Assembly (NCBI RefSeq): GCF_029395495.1
Contig: NZ_CP113918.1
Span: 1,612,001-1,676,000, forward strand
Origin: Bifidobacterium sp. ESL0769
GTDB lineage: Bacteria > Actinomycetota > Actinomycetes > Actinomycetales > Bifidobacteriaceae
Length of the DNA stretch: 64,000 bases
Direction of reading: 5' to 3'
Below are positions 46,999 to 56,531 of this stretch, one piece after another (position 1 is the stretch's first letter; every line of letters starts with the position of its first letter). The notes beneath the pieces were generated by a model. The model ran no database searches. It saw only the letters and a list, made by a program, of their open reading frames with translations, and was not told the origin of the DNA. A program made the translations under genes and the position numbers.

Positions 46999-47913
46999 GT
47001 GACATCATCTTCCAAATCCCGCAGCAGTTCCCACTCCCCCAACAAATTCATCGCCGTCTGTAAACGCAAGTGGCGCAAGGCCGGCGTTCCTGCAAAAGTG
47101 GGTGTGGTGTTCGGCGGCATAGTCGCGGTAATCTGCGTGATGGCGCTGGTCATGGCGCTGATTCGCGTGGTCCAATGGCATATTGAAGTAACCGACGCCC
47201 AGAAACGGCAGGAAGAGCTGGTCCAGAAATACGATTTCGACCCCGGCAATATCATCTCAGACGCACAGTTCTTCAATGCCGATGCCATGAGTCAGGCGGA
47301 AGTTCAGGCCTTCATCATCAAGCACGGCCCGAACTGCACCTCGGCCAACTGCCTGCCTGTCAAGACCTTTGACACCACCGACATCGCCGCCAACAGCCTG
47401 TGCAAGGCCTACAAAGGCGCCAAAGGCGAGTCCGCGAGCGCCATCATCTACAAATCCTCGCAGGCCTGCGGCGTCAGCGAAAAAGTACTCCTGACCGTCA
47501 TGCAGAAGGAACAGCATCTCATCGGCTCGGCCAATCCTACCGATTTCCAATACAAGGCCGCCATGGGCCTGAGCTGCCCGGACGACGCCGACTGCGACCC
47601 ACACTTCGCTGGCTTCTTCAACCAGGTCTATGGCTCGGCAAAACGCTTCAAGTATTATCAAGCCCACGAAAGCCAGTACGGCTATCACGCCGGCACGCTC
47701 AATTACGTGCAATATCACCCGAACAAAAGCTGCGGCGGCAGCCAGGTCTATATCCGCAACCAAGCCACTGCGCTGCTCTACGTCTATACTCCTTACCAGC
47801 CCAACACCGCCGCACTGGCCGCGGGCTTCAACGAGGGCGATTCATGCTCGAGCTACGGCAACCGCAATTTCGCCCTGATCTACGACAACTGGTTCGGCGA
47901 CCCACGCAAATAA
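46999..47913 (+). CDS. Wall-associated membrane protein of actinobacterial type
   Basis: A 304-residue protein with a basic N-terminus and one membrane segment near residues 32-56 (VGVVFGGIVAVICVMALVMALI), then an extracytoplasmic domain with ISDAQFFNADAMSQAEVQAF, CGVSEKVLLTVMQKEQHLI, GFFNQVYGSAKRFKYY, YIRNQATALLYVYTPYQPN and SYGNRNFALIYDNWFG. This set occurs in many secreted actinobacterial proteins, sometimes named hemagglutinin-like; the KEQ segment recalls lysozyme-like folds. Several Cys residues could form disulfides. It starts with GTG. Precise function unknown; a wall-hydrolysing or wall-binding role is inferred. Confidence 0.75.
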   Translation: MTSSSKSRSSSHSPNKFIAVCKRKWRKAGVPAKVGVVFGGIVAVICVMALVMALIRVVQWHIEVTDAQKRQEELVQKYDFDPGNIISDAQFFNADAMSQAEVQAFIIKHGPNCTSANCLPVKTFDTTDIAANSLCKAYKGAKGESASAIIYKSSQACGVSEKVLLTVMQKEQHLIGSANPTDFQYKAAMGLSCPDDADCDPHFAGFFNQVYGSAKRFKYYQAHESQYGYHAGTLNYVQYHPNKSCGGSQVYIRNQATALLYVYTPYQPNTAALAAGFNEGDSCSSYGNRNFALIYDNWFGDPRK

Positions 47914-47918
47914 GGCAA

Positions 47919-49256
47919 TCAGAGTTTCGGCAGGAACTTCTCCAGCTCGTAACGGGTGACCTGGCGGCGGTAATCGTCCCATTCCTGACGCTTGTTGCGC
48001 AGGAAATACTCGAAGACATGCTCGCCAAGGACTCCGGCGACGAAATCGGACTTTTCCATAACCTTCAACGCCTCGTCAAGACTTTCCGGCAACGGCTCGA
48101 TGCCCATGGCCTTGCGTTCGGCATCGGTCAGGTCCCACACCGCGTCGCTGGTGGGTTCGCACAGCGTCATCTTCTGCTCGATGCCGTCGAGGCCGCTGGC
48201 CAAAAGCACCGAGAACGCCAGATACGGGTTGGCCACGGGGTCAAGCGCGCGATATTCCATACGCGCCGAATTGCCCTTGCCGGGCTTGTACTGCGGGATG
48301 CGCAGCAGCGCGGAACGGTTGTTGTGACCCCAGCAGACGTAACTCGGGGCCTCGTTGCCGCCCCACAGGCGTTTGTAGGAGTTGACGTACTGGTTGGTGA
48401 TCGCGCTGATTTCGCGGGCGTGGTAAAGGATGCCGGCGGCGAACTGGCGGGCGATCAGCGACATGTTGAATTCCTGGCCGGCCTCGTAGAAGGCGTTGGA
48501 ATCCCCTTCGAAAAGGCTCAGGTGGGTGTGCATGCCGCTACCCGGTTGGTCGGTCAGAGGCTTGGGCATGAAGCTGGCGTGGATGCCACGCTCGAGCGAA
48601 ATCTCCTTGACCACAGTGCGGAAAGTCATGATGTTGTCGCTGGTCGCCATCGCGTCGGCATAGCGCAGGTCGATCTCGTTCTGGCCCGGGCCGACCTCGT
48701 GGTGCGAATACTCGACGGAAATGCCCATCTGCTCAAGCATGTTGACGGCGGCGCGACGGAAGTCCATCCCTGGGCTGCGCGGCACGTGGTCGAAGTAGGT
48801 GCCGTAGTCGACGGGCGTGGGCGGCACTCCCCAATCGTCCTGCTGTTGGAAGAGATAAAACTCGATTTCAGGATGGACGTAGAAAGTGAATCCCTTCTCC
48901 TTGGCTTTTTGAAGCTCCTGCTCCAGGACGTGGCGCGGGTCGCCGAGTGACGGCTCGCCGTCGGGGGTGAGGATGTTGCAGAACATGCGTGCGGTGCCTT
49001 GCGGGCCGTCGCGCCACGGCAACAGTTGGAAAGTGGAAGGGTCGGGCTTGACGATCATGTCGTCTTCGGAGACGCGGGTCATGCCTTCGATCGCCGAGCC
49101 GTCGAAACCGAGGCCTTCCTCGAAGGCGTCCTCAAGTTCGGCAGGAGCGATGGCCACGGACTTCAACGTCCCCAGCACGTCGGTGAACCACAAACGAATA
49201 AATCGCACGTCGCGTTCCTCAACGGTACGCAAGGCGAATTCTTGCTGTTTATCCAT
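47919..49256 (-). CDS. glnA: Glutamine synthetase, type I (GlnA2-like)
   Basis: A 445-residue glutamine synthetase that makes L-glutamine from glutamate, ammonia and ATP. It has the metal site motifs EIEFYLF and HHEVGPGQNEIDLRYA, and MPKPLTDQPGSGMHTHLSLF. The sequence follows the actinobacterial GlnA2 form: it lacks the adenylylation loop with its Tyr found in GlnA1. The ATG at 49256 (MDKQQEFALRTVEERD) matches that family's start; a GTG two codons earlier is possible. No ribosome site is clear. It is convergent with the wall protein gene, only 5 bases away. Confidence 0.93.
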   Translation of the reverse strand: MDKQQEFALRTVEERDVRFIRLWFTDVLGTLKSVAIAPAELEDAFEEGLGFDGSAIEGMTRVSEDDMIVKPDPSTFQLLPWRDGPQGTARMFCNILTPDGEPSLGDPRHVLEQELQKAKEKGFTFYVHPEIEFYLFQQQDDWGVPPTPVDYGTYFDHVPRSPGMDFRRAAVNMLEQMGISVEYSHHEVGPGQNEIDLRYADAMATSDNIMTFRTVVKEISLERGIHASFMPKPLTDQPGSGMHTHLSLFEGDSNAFYEAGQEFNMSLIARQFAAGILYHAREISAITNQYVNSYKRLWGGNEAPSYVCWGHNNRSALLRIPQYKPGKGNSARMEYRALDPVANPYLAFSVLLASGLDGIEQKMTLCEPTSDAVWDLTDAERKAMGIEPLPESLDEALKVMEKSDFVAGVLGEHVFEYFLRNKRQEWDDYRRQVTRYELEKFLPKL

Positions 49257-49396
49257 AGTCACTATGGTCTCACAGCATTATTACATTCCAGTTAAACGTT
49301 GGGTTGTCGGCAAGATTCAGACATTTTGCATTCGGCTTCAGGAACCTCGTTTCAAAACGGATCGCACATTCCTCATTTCATCGACTTGAGACAGCC

Positions 49397-49466
49397 AAAG
49401 GTCGGCCGATAGCAATTTCGATTTGCTGGGTTTCCGCCATTTTTAATTTGCTATCGACTGACCTTT
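49397..49466 (-). terminator. Hairpin after the beta-phosphoglucomutase gene
   Basis: AAAGGTC-N3-CGATAGCAA pairs with TTGCTATCG-N3-GACCTTT, leaving a loop of about 30 bases. It lies about 16 bases beyond the stop of the HAD gene and upstream of glnA, so it probably separates the two units. Confidence 0.5.
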
Positions 49467-49482
49467 TGTTTCATTTTTAGAA

Positions 49483-50139
49483 TTATCGGCGCTCCCACGC
49501 GCTTTCGATATCGTCATATTTCAACGCGGCCGTGTTCGGCACCAAAAGCTTGGCGTGACCGAGCTCGTTCGGACTGCCCACACCCACCGAGAACGCACCG
49601 GCCGCATTGATGGCGGTGATGCCTGCGACAGAATCCTCCAAACCCACGCACTGATCGGGCTCAACGCCAATGGCTGAAGCCGCTTCAAGGAAAATGTCGG
49701 GGGCGGGCTTGCCGGCAGCCACCTTACTCGGGTCGGCGATGGCGTCGAAAGTATCCGAAAGCCCAAGCTTTTCAAGGATAAACGGTCCGTTCATACTCGC
49801 CGAGGCCAACGAGAGCTTGACCCCGTGCTGCTTCATCTGCTTGATGAGCTCCGGGATGCCCGGCAGAATATCAGCGGAAGTGAGCCCAGCCAGAAGCCCG
49901 CGGTAAGCCTCGTTCTTTTCGGCGGCCAACGCATCGAATTCCTTCTGCGGCACTGTGACACCGAGATAGTTCAGGATCACTTTCAACGAATCGACACGAC
50001 TGACGCCTTTGGTCTTTTCCTCAAGTTCATCAGGAAGCTCGCGGTCGAAATGGTCTTTCACCAGCTTGCGCCAAGCCTGGAAATGATAGACGGCCGTATC
50101 GGCGATTACGCCGTCCAAGTCAAAAAGTGCGCCTTCCAT
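49483..50139 (-). CDS. pgmB: HAD-family phosphatase, beta-phosphoglucomutase type
   Basis: A 218-residue HAD hydrolase. Motif I FDLDGVIADT gives Asp7 and Asp9 as nucleophile and acid, motif II LSLASAS, Lys in KPAPDIFL and GLEDSVAGI are intact. The VYHFQAWRKL after motif I is the signature of beta-phosphoglucomutases, which convert beta-glucose 1-phosphate released by maltose, trehalose or kojibiose phosphorylases into glucose 6-phosphate. No phosphorylase lies next to it, so its partner is elsewhere. Start has AAAGAGAG upstream. Confidence 0.85.
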   Translation of the reverse strand: MEGALFDLDGVIADTAVYHFQAWRKLVKDHFDRELPDELEEKTKGVSRVDSLKVILNYLGVTVPQKEFDALAAEKNEAYRGLLAGLTSADILPGIPELIKQMKQHGVKLSLASASMNGPFILEKLGLSDTFDAIADPSKVAAGKPAPDIFLEAASAIGVEPDQCVGLEDSVAGITAINAAGAFSVGVGSPNELGHAKLLVPNTAALKYDDIESAWERR

Positions 50140-50356
50140 TGATTCTCTCTTTCTTTGTATTCTTTACTTTTTAATGCGTGCATCCACAAGAGCATCTTAC
50201 TCATGCGGATACATTGTATTGCCGATTTTTGAATGTATTACAGAAAAGTTTTACCGCGTATGAACCATTACGACGCTGACTTGACTTGTTCAAGCACCAA
50301 CATCAATGTGGCTTACTCGATCACAAGCATCGGTATACGTTACAAGCCCAGCAGCA

Positions 50357-51085
50357 CTACTTCTGCCCTGCCACCGTCAACGCTTCTTTCAACGTGAAGG
50401 CGTGAGCGTAGAGGGACTTGCCGAGAATCGCCGCATCAACGCCAACACTTTCGAGCTTCGCAACCGCACGGATATCGTCGAGGCTGGAAATGCCGCCGGA
50501 AGCGGTGACGTGGGCCGGCGTGCGTTCGGCGACTTCACGCAGCAACGTGAGGTTCGGCCCGTCCATCATGCCGTCGTGGGCGACGTCGGTGACCACGTAA
50601 CGCTGGCAACCCGCCTTATCAAGCATGTCCATGGTTTCAAAGAGGTCGCCGCCCTTGCTGGTCCAGCCGCGTCCAGCCAACGTATGACCTTTGACATCGA
50701 GGCTGATGGCCACCTTATCGCCGTATTTCTTGATGATTCGGGCGGTCCATTCCGGATTTTCCAACGCTGCGGTACCGATATTGACCCGCGCTGCACCTGC
50801 TTCAAAGACGGCTTCAAGACTGGCATCGTCGCGGATGCCACCGCTCATTTCGATATAGACCTTGTCTCCCAGCTTCTCGCCGATTTCGCGTAGTTTCGAG
50901 CGGTTGTCACCGGTGCCGAACGCGGCGTCGAGATCAACCAGGTGAATCCAATCCGCCCCCTCGTCATACCACGTCTGCGCAGCCTCATACGGGCTGCCGT
51001 AATCGGTTTCGGACCCGGATTTGCCCTGACGCAGACGCACGGCCTTGCCGCCTCGGACGTCAACGGCCGGAAGCAATGTCAGCAT
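50357..51085 (-). CDS. priA: Phosphoribosyl isomerase A (HisA/TrpF)
   Basis: A 242-residue (beta/alpha)8 barrel. [17 protein letters not shown] carries Asp9 as general base and Arg of the PriA type; the loop [13 protein letters not shown] with Trp is the PriA hallmark, allowing both the HisA reaction and the TrpF reaction of tryptophan synthesis; [12 protein letters not shown] closes the site. In actinobacteria without trpF one enzyme serves both paths. AAAGGAG precedes the start. It lies 30 bases after hisH. Confidence 0.93.
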   Translation of the reverse strand: MLTLLPAVDVRGGKAVRLRQGKSGSETDYGSPYEAAQTWYDEGADWIHLVDLDAAFGTGDNRSKLREIGEKLGDKVYIEMSGGIRDDASLEAVFEAGAARVNIGTAALENPEWTARIIKKYGDKVAISLDVKGHTLAGRGWTSKGGDLFETMDMLDKAGCQRYVVTDVAHDGMMDGPNLTLLREVAERTPAHVTASGGISSLDDIRAVAKLESVGVDAAILGKSLYAHAFTLKEALTVAGQK

Positions 51086-51115
51086 GTTGTTCTCCTTTGA
51101 ATCGAAAGATGTTGT

Positions 51116-51820
51116 CTACAGGGTCGCGGCCCAGTTTTTGAGCAGCTGGGCACCCGCCTGACCCGACTTTTCGGGGTGAAACTGGGTAGCCGAAAGTGGG
51201 CCACGCTCGTAAGATGTCACGAAATGGCTGCGTCCGTAGTCGCAGAACCCGACCTTTTGCACACTTACGTCATCAATGGAGGATTGCGCATGCCCGCGGT
51301 AACCGTCAGTTTGTGAGGCTGCCACACTTGACGCGGTCACAGGATTTTCGGGAACGGACGCGCTCATGGCGGCGTAGGAATGCACGAAATAGAAACGCTG
51401 ATCCTCAAGCCCATGCAAAATCACCGAATCGTCGGGGGCACTGATGGTGTCCCAGCCCATATGCGGCACCACGTCGGCATCTACCAAATCCACACTGCCG
51501 TCGATTACGCCGAGGCCTTTGGCGATAGAACCGCCTTCCGTGCCCTGCGCAAACATGATCTGCAAGCCAACGCACACGCCGAGCACCGGACGCCCCGCCT
51601 TGAGACGTTCGAGAATAATCTGATCGCCGCCCACGGCCTTGAGCCCGTCCATGCACGCCGCAAACGCACCCACGCCGGGCACCACCAACCCGTCGGCTTC
51701 GAGCGCCTGCCGGCGATTGCTGGTCAGCGTCGGTTCAAGCCCGATATGCGCAAGCGCGCGCATCATCGAACGCACGTTGCCGAAGCCGTAATCGAACACC
51801 ACCACTGCGGTCATTGCCAT
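51116..51820 (-). CDS. hisH: Imidazole glycerol phosphate synthase, glutaminase subunit
   Basis: Class I glutamine amidotransferase that feeds ammonia to HisF. The nucleophile Cys is in GVCVGLQIMF, the triad His and Glu in TQFHPEKSG, and the oxyanion region VPGVGAF is present. The ATG at 51820 has AGAGG 8 bases upstream, giving 234 residues. About 35 residues (NPVTASSVAASQTDGYRG and following) form an insert absent in shorter HisH. hisF is not in the window. Confidence 0.93.
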   Translation of the reverse strand: MAMTAVVVFDYGFGNVRSMMRALAHIGLEPTLTSNRRQALEADGLVVPGVGAFAACMDGLKAVGGDQIILERLKAGRPVLGVCVGLQIMFAQGTEGGSIAKGLGVIDGSVDLVDADVVPHMGWDTISAPDDSVILHGLEDQRFYFVHSYAAMSASVPENPVTASSVAASQTDGYRGHAQSSIDDVSVQKVGFCDYGRSHFVTSYERGPLSATQFHPEKSGQAGAQLLKNWAATL

Positions 51821-52029
51821 TCCCCGTTCCTCTAAGTTTGACGTAAGTTTGTTTAGATATGTCAAGTATCGTCCGGATTCAAGTATTCCATAAGAATCAT
51901 TCACGATGCGATATGAAATGATTCAGCCGGAGAAATCGGCGGGTTCTCAAACCCGTCTGAGTGTTACTTCTTTACTTGTCCGTCTCTCAACCTCTTACCA
52001 GCTCGCATACCTTGTTGCCGAACCACCGC

Positions 52030-52887
52030 TTACTGAATGCTAGGTTTGCCACGGCCGTGCGAACGCGTGTGGTCGGCAATCACCCCAAGCGCCTTCTTGC
52101 GGTCGAAATCGGCGGTGGCCACAATGTGCTCACCCTGCTCCTTGAGCTCGGCGACAGTGGTGATGCCAAGCATCAGGTCTTCGACGCACCTGGGCGTGGT
52201 GGTGAAGAGCACCGGCGGAGCAAACTGCTGGCCCGGTTCGCCACTCATATAGAGCGTAGAGACGAGCTTGTCGGCACGATTGACCGAAAGCACGGCCGGC
52301 ATGCCGTTGACCACTTGGGTCAGGTCCCTGGCCGCATTTTCCGGCGCGTCACCGTCGAGGTTATGCAGAATGGCGACGGCCCCGTTTTCATCAGCCATGC
52401 AATCGGCGGAGATGTCGGCAATCTGGCAGAACGCCGCGAGCAATTCCGAAGAAATCAGTCGGGTGATCAGGATGGCGACCTTCGCGCGGTTGCCGATAAG
52501 ACCTTCCAACTCCTCGTCGAAGTCCATCTGGTCAAGCTCATCGGTGATCTTGCGGTCGGACTGTTTGGAGTCCTGACTTACGTCGGGCATACCGGAATCC
52601 GCAGGGTTTGACCGCGGGCTGGCATCACCGTTCTCCATATTTCCGGATTTCTTGCCCTCCGGATCGTCTTCGAATTCCTTTTCGAAACCGGCGAGCGCCG
52701 CCTCGAGTTCTTCGTCGCTGAACAGGCCGTCGTTCTCGTTGCCGGGATTATCAGAAGCGTCGGAACCGTTCACGTTGTCCGAACCTTTGGCATTATTGAA
52801 TCCGTCAGCCTTGCCGGAACCGTTCCCACGGTCCCTGAAATCTTCGAAATCATCGGCTCGCTTATCGTCGTCACGGCGTTCGCTCAT
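52030..52887 (-). CDS. Unknown protein embedded between hisB and hisH
   Basis: I do not recognise a function. A 285-residue cytoplasmic protein: residues 1-125 are acidic and low complexity (Asp, Gly, Asn, Ser), probably disordered; the rest is ordered alpha/beta sequence (AKVAILITRLISSELLAAF, DENGAVAILHNLDGD, PPVLFTTTPRCVEDLMLG). The ATG at 52887 overlaps the hisB stop (TGATG), so it is translated with hisB. Its place inside the histidine operon suggests a link to that path or chance capture of a growth gene. Confidence 0.8.
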   Translation of the reverse strand: MSERRDDDKRADDFEDFRDRGNGSGKADGFNNAKGSDNVNGSDASDNPGNENDGLFSDEELEAALAGFEKEFEDDPEGKKSGNMENGDASPRSNPADSGMPDVSQDSKQSDRKITDELDQMDFDEELEGLIGNRAKVAILITRLISSELLAAFCQIADISADCMADENGAVAILHNLDGDAPENAARDLTQVVNGMPAVLSVNRADKLVSTLYMSGEPGQQFAPPVLFTTTPRCVEDLMLGITTVAELKEQGEHIVATADFDRKKALGVIADHTRSHGRGKPSIQ

Positions 52888-53489
52888 CACAGCGCCCCTT
52901 TCGTGCTGGGAATAATGCCGGCGATACGCGGGTCGGGCTCGACCGCAAAGCGCAGAGCGCGAGCCAGCGCCTTGAACTCGGCTTCGGCGATATGGTGCGG
53001 ATCACGGCCGGCCAGCACCGTCATATGCAGGCAGAGGTCGGCGTGGAAGGCGATGGATTCCATGACGTGACGAACCAACGAACCGGTGAAATGCCCGCCG
53101 ATCATGGCATATTCGAAGCCCTCGGGCTCCCCGGTGCACACCGCATACGGACGGCCGGAAATGTCGACAACAGCACGGGCGAGCGCCTCGTCAAGCGGCA
53201 CGGTGGCGTCAGCAAAGCGACGGATGCCGCGCTTGTCGCCCAGCGCCTGCTTCAGCGCCTCGCCGAAAACAATGGCCGTGTCTTCCACGGTATGGTGCAC
53301 GTCGATGTCGGTGTCGCCGCTGGCACGAATCTTCAAATCAATCAGCGAATGCTTGCCGAGCGCGGTCATCATATGGTTATAAAAAGGCACCGAGGTCTCG
53401 ATGTCGGTTTGGCCGGTGCCGTCGAGATTCAGGCTCAGCTCCACCTTGGATTCGCTGGTTTCGCGTACTATCGTCGCCGTTCTTGCCAT
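52887..53489 (-). CDS. hisB: Imidazoleglycerol-phosphate dehydratase
   Basis: A 200-residue enzyme of histidine synthesis that needs two Mn ions. The repeated metal motif HHxxE appears as [11 protein letters not shown] and [32 protein letters not shown] and [15 protein letters not shown] are also typical. It is the monofunctional form without the phosphatase domain. GGAG lies upstream. It ends in an overlap with the unknown gene. Confidence 0.96.
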   Translation of the reverse strand: MARTATIVRETSESKVELSLNLDGTGQTDIETSVPFYNHMMTALGKHSLIDLKIRASGDTDIDVHHTVEDTAIVFGEALKQALGDKRGIRRFADATVPLDEALARAVVDISGRPYAVCTGEPEGFEYAMIGGHFTGSLVRHVMESIAFHADLCLHMTVLAGRDPHHIAEAEFKALARALRFAVEPDPRIAGIIPSTKGAL

Positions 53490-53642
53490 ATCCGCTCCTT
53501 TATCGCTGGTTCACACACATCACAGGCCTTAACACCATCATAATTCATAGCGAAGTCAGGCGAAAACGTCCGGATACATCAGGGAAGAAACTCGACGCAG
53601 TGTTTACCGCTATTCTTCATTACACGAAAAATGCAATAACCA

Positions 53643-54806
53643 CTATTCGTTTTCGAGTTGCGCCAAGACCTCCGTCAACGCCTCGCGGAAGCGGGCCATC
53701 TCCTCGTCGGTGCCCATGCACACGCGCAGCCAGCCCTCCGGCCCTACCACACGAATGAGGACGCCACGCTTCAGCAGTTCGTCGAAAATGCGTTCGCGGT
53801 CTTCGAACGATCCGCCGAACAAGACGAAATTGGACTGGGAATCCGCGACCTGAAGCGGCTTACCGTGCCAGGTCTGCGTTTTAAGCCACGCGGCGGTCGC
53901 CTCGCGGGTCTCGCGCAGGTGACGCACCTGGCTCAGCTGCTCGTCGATGTGCTTGAACGCGGCGAGCGCCGTGGCCTGTGTGACGGCGGAAAGATGGTAG
54001 GGCATGCGCACGATGCGCACACAGTCGATGATGCCTTGGTCGGCGGCGAGATAACCCACACGCGCACCTGCAAAAGCGAAGGCCTTGCTCATGGTGCGGC
54101 TGACGGCGAGGTTCGGATATTTCGCAAGCAGTTGAAGAGCAGTGGGCGTGCCAGGTGTGCGGAATTCGATATAGGCCTCGTCCACCACGACCACAGGGTG
54201 TACGCCTGCCGCCGCACCGTCCACCTTGGCGCTTTGAGCGGCTTTCAGCACCGCTTCGAGCTGATCCATCGGCAGAATGGTGCCGGTCGGATTGTTCGGG
54301 CTGGTCAGAAGGATAATCGACGGCTGCTCTCGATCAATGGCTTCCAGCAAAGCCTCAAGATTCAGCGAGAAGTCAGCGTTGCGCTCCACCGTAATCCACT
54401 TGGTGAATGTGTCGCGCGCATATTCGGGATACATCGAATAGGTCGGATTGGCACCCAACGCCTTGCGTCCCGGCCCGCCAAACGCTTGGAAGAGCTGGAG
54501 CATGATCTCGTTGCTGCCATTGGCGCCCCACAACTGCTCGACGCCAAGTTTCACACCAGATTCACGTGCGAGATAGTCCGAAAAGGCCTGACGCAGCTTG
54601 GTGTGCTCGCGGTCCGGGTAACGGTTGAGTGTCGGGGCAATCTTGCGCACGTCTTCGGCAATCTCGTTGACCACCGCAGGCGTGGGCTGGTACGGATTCT
54701 CGTTGACATTCAGACACACCGGCACGTCGAGCTGCGGTGCGCCATAAGGCACCTCTCCGATGAGGTCATTACGCAGCGGCAGATTCTGTGGAATCGAATT
54801 GGTCAT
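53643..54806 (-). CDS. hisC: Histidinol-phosphate aminotransferase
   Basis: PLP fold-type I aminotransferase, 387 residues, that makes histidinol phosphate. NVNENPYQPTP at the N-terminus, LLTSPNNPTG, VVDEAYIEF and the PLP Lys in SRTMSKAFAFAGARVGY are in order, ending with the GVLIRVVGPEGWLRVCMG block. GAGGGAAG precedes the start. Intergenic gaps of about 150 to 210 bases on both sides suggest separate promoters or read-through. Confidence 0.95.
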   Translation of the reverse strand: MTNSIPQNLPLRNDLIGEVPYGAPQLDVPVCLNVNENPYQPTPAVVNEIAEDVRKIAPTLNRYPDREHTKLRQAFSDYLARESGVKLGVEQLWGANGSNEIMLQLFQAFGGPGRKALGANPTYSMYPEYARDTFTKWITVERNADFSLNLEALLEAIDREQPSIILLTSPNNPTGTILPMDQLEAVLKAAQSAKVDGAAAGVHPVVVVDEAYIEFRTPGTPTALQLLAKYPNLAVSRTMSKAFAFAGARVGYLAADQGIIDCVRIVRMPYHLSAVTQATALAAFKHIDEQLSQVRHLRETREATAAWLKTQTWHGKPLQVADSQSNFVLFGGSFEDRERIFDELLKRGVLIRVVGPEGWLRVCMGTDEEMARFREALTEVLAQLENE

Positions 54807-54954
54807 GATTCATTCTTCCCTCTTCGCCGTCCGGCGATATATACGTAGATAATATAAATAATATATATTGTTAGCGGTTTTGCGGCCTTAGCGGCCAGAA
54901 AATCACCGGTTGATGAAACAAAATAATCGGGCAATCTCTACCGCTCCACAACAA

Positions 54955-54996
54955 AGCGGTTTTGCCGAAACCGAAAGCCGGAACAGCAAAACCGCT
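54955..54996 (-). terminator. Terminator after hisD
   Basis: Perfect 11-base stem AGCGGTTTTGC / GCAAAACCGCT with a 20-base loop, followed on the minus strand by TTTGTTG, 20 bases after the hisD stop. The same AGCGGTTTTGC occurs again at 54873-54883. Confidence 0.6.
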
Positions 54997-55015
54997 AAAC
55001 GTTAATCAGGCAATC

Positions 55016-56413
55016 CTACTTGCGCAGGCCGGCCTTACGCTCCTGGTCCTTCAGCGTAGCCTTGTCATACGGATCGTCGATGAAACGGCTCAGCACGCAC
55101 TCGCCATGAGCGGGCAAATCCTCGGAGACTGCGAAGGCGTTGATCAACGACGCCAGCGGCTTCAGGCCCTGCTCGTCGTATTCGATGACTTCGATCGGCT
55201 TCATGAAGGTGTGCACGCCGAGACCACAGGCGAAGCGGGCGGTGCCACCGGTAGGCAGCACGTGGTTGGAGCCGGACATGTAGTCGCCCAACGGGACCGG
55301 TGAATACGGACCACGGAAGATGGCGCCGGCGTTCTTGATGCGCTTGACGACCTCGTCCGGGTTCTCGGTCTGAATCTCCAAGTGCTCAGCGGCATAGGCG
55401 TTGGCGGCGTCGACGGACTGATCAAGCCCGTCAGTGAGGATGATGCCGGACTGACGACCGGTCAAAGAGGTGGCGACACGCTCGTGCGACATCGTGCGCG
55501 GGACGCGATAATCAAGGCTCTCCTGCACCTTCTTGGCCAGCTCCTCACTGTCGGTAATCAGTACGGAACCAGCGAGCTCGTCGTGCTCGGCCTGACCGAT
55601 GAGGTCGGCGGCCACCCAGCTCGGATTGGCGGTCTTATCGGCCAAAATGGCGATTTCTGTGGGTCCGGCGACCGCGTCGATACCGACAATGCCGGAGACC
55701 ATGCCCTTGGCCGTGGCCACGAAGATGTTGCCGGGACCGGTGATCTTGTCGACCGGTTCGCACAGCACCTCGCCATCCTGCGGCTCGCTTCCGTTGGCAC
55801 CGTAGGCGAACATCGCGATGGCCTGTGCCCCGCCGACCGCGTAGACCTCGTCGACGCCGAGAATGGCACAGGTGGCGAGAATGGTCTTGTTGGGCAGGCC
55901 ATCATTGTCGGCGCTCGGAGGCGTGGCAATGGCCAGCGACGAGACGCCCGCGACCTGGGCGGGCACGGCGTTCATGATTACGGAAGTAGGGTAGACTGCC
56001 TTGCCGCCAGGCACATAGAGACCGACACGTTCGACGGGAACCCAGCGTTCGGCGACACGAGCGCCTTCGGCCAGGTCGGTATAGAAGTCTTTCGGCACCT
56101 GCGAGGCGCAGACCTTGCGGATACGGCGCACCGATTCCTCGATGGCGGCGCGGACCTCGGGGTCCAGCTCTTCAAGCGCACTCTGCATCGCCTCAACGGG
56201 CACGCGCAGATGGTGCGGACGAATATGATCGAATTTCTCCTCGAAATCGCGCAAGGCCGCTGCCCCACGGGCCTTGACGTCATCGAGAATAGGACGCACA
56301 GCGCTGCTGGCTTCGTTCGTGCCCATTTCGGCACGAGGCATGGCCTCCAGCATCTGTGCTCGGGTGAGGCGCTTTCCGCGCAGATCGATAATTCGCATGG
56401 TGTTATTTTCCAT
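55016..56413 (-). CDS. hisD: Histidinol dehydrogenase
   Basis: Zinc enzyme that oxidises histidinol to histidine in two steps with NAD, last reactions of the path. The Rossmann-like core shows YVPGGKAVYPTSVIMNAVPA, IVGIDAVAGPTEIAILAD, the catalytic GQAEHDELAGS, and GSNHVLPTGGTARF with HTFMKPIEV. 465 residues from the ATG at 56413; an internal ATG at 56398 (MRIIDLRGKRL) matches the family start and has GGAA about 9 bases upstream, so it may be the true one. First his gene in transcription order here. Confidence 0.95.
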   Translation of the reverse strand: MENNTMRIIDLRGKRLTRAQMLEAMPRAEMGTNEASSAVRPILDDVKARGAAALRDFEEKFDHIRPHHLRVPVEAMQSALEELDPEVRAAIEESVRRIRKVCASQVPKDFYTDLAEGARVAERWVPVERVGLYVPGGKAVYPTSVIMNAVPAQVAGVSSLAIATPPSADNDGLPNKTILATCAILGVDEVYAVGGAQAIAMFAYGANGSEPQDGEVLCEPVDKITGPGNIFVATAKGMVSGIVGIDAVAGPTEIAILADKTANPSWVAADLIGQAEHDELAGSVLITDSEELAKKVQESLDYRVPRTMSHERVATSLTGRQSGIILTDGLDQSVDAANAYAAEHLEIQTENPDEVVKRIKNAGAIFRGPYSPVPLGDYMSGSNHVLPTGGTARFACGLGVHTFMKPIEVIEYDEQGLKPLASLINAFAVSEDLPAHGECVLSRFIDDPYDKATLKDQERKAGLRK

Positions 56414-56531
56414 ACTTTTATATCGTATTCTGCACGATGTATCGAGATGAGATACAACTCACATTCTGAGATTCATTGTCTATCTGAACACGGGTTGTAT
56501 CACCTCGCGTTTACGGCGCAAAGTGCTGCTC

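Noticed and set aside
49263..49396. Structured leader or riboswitch before glnA
   Set aside because: No conserved motif seen; only the hairpin belonging to the upstream transcription unit is convincing.
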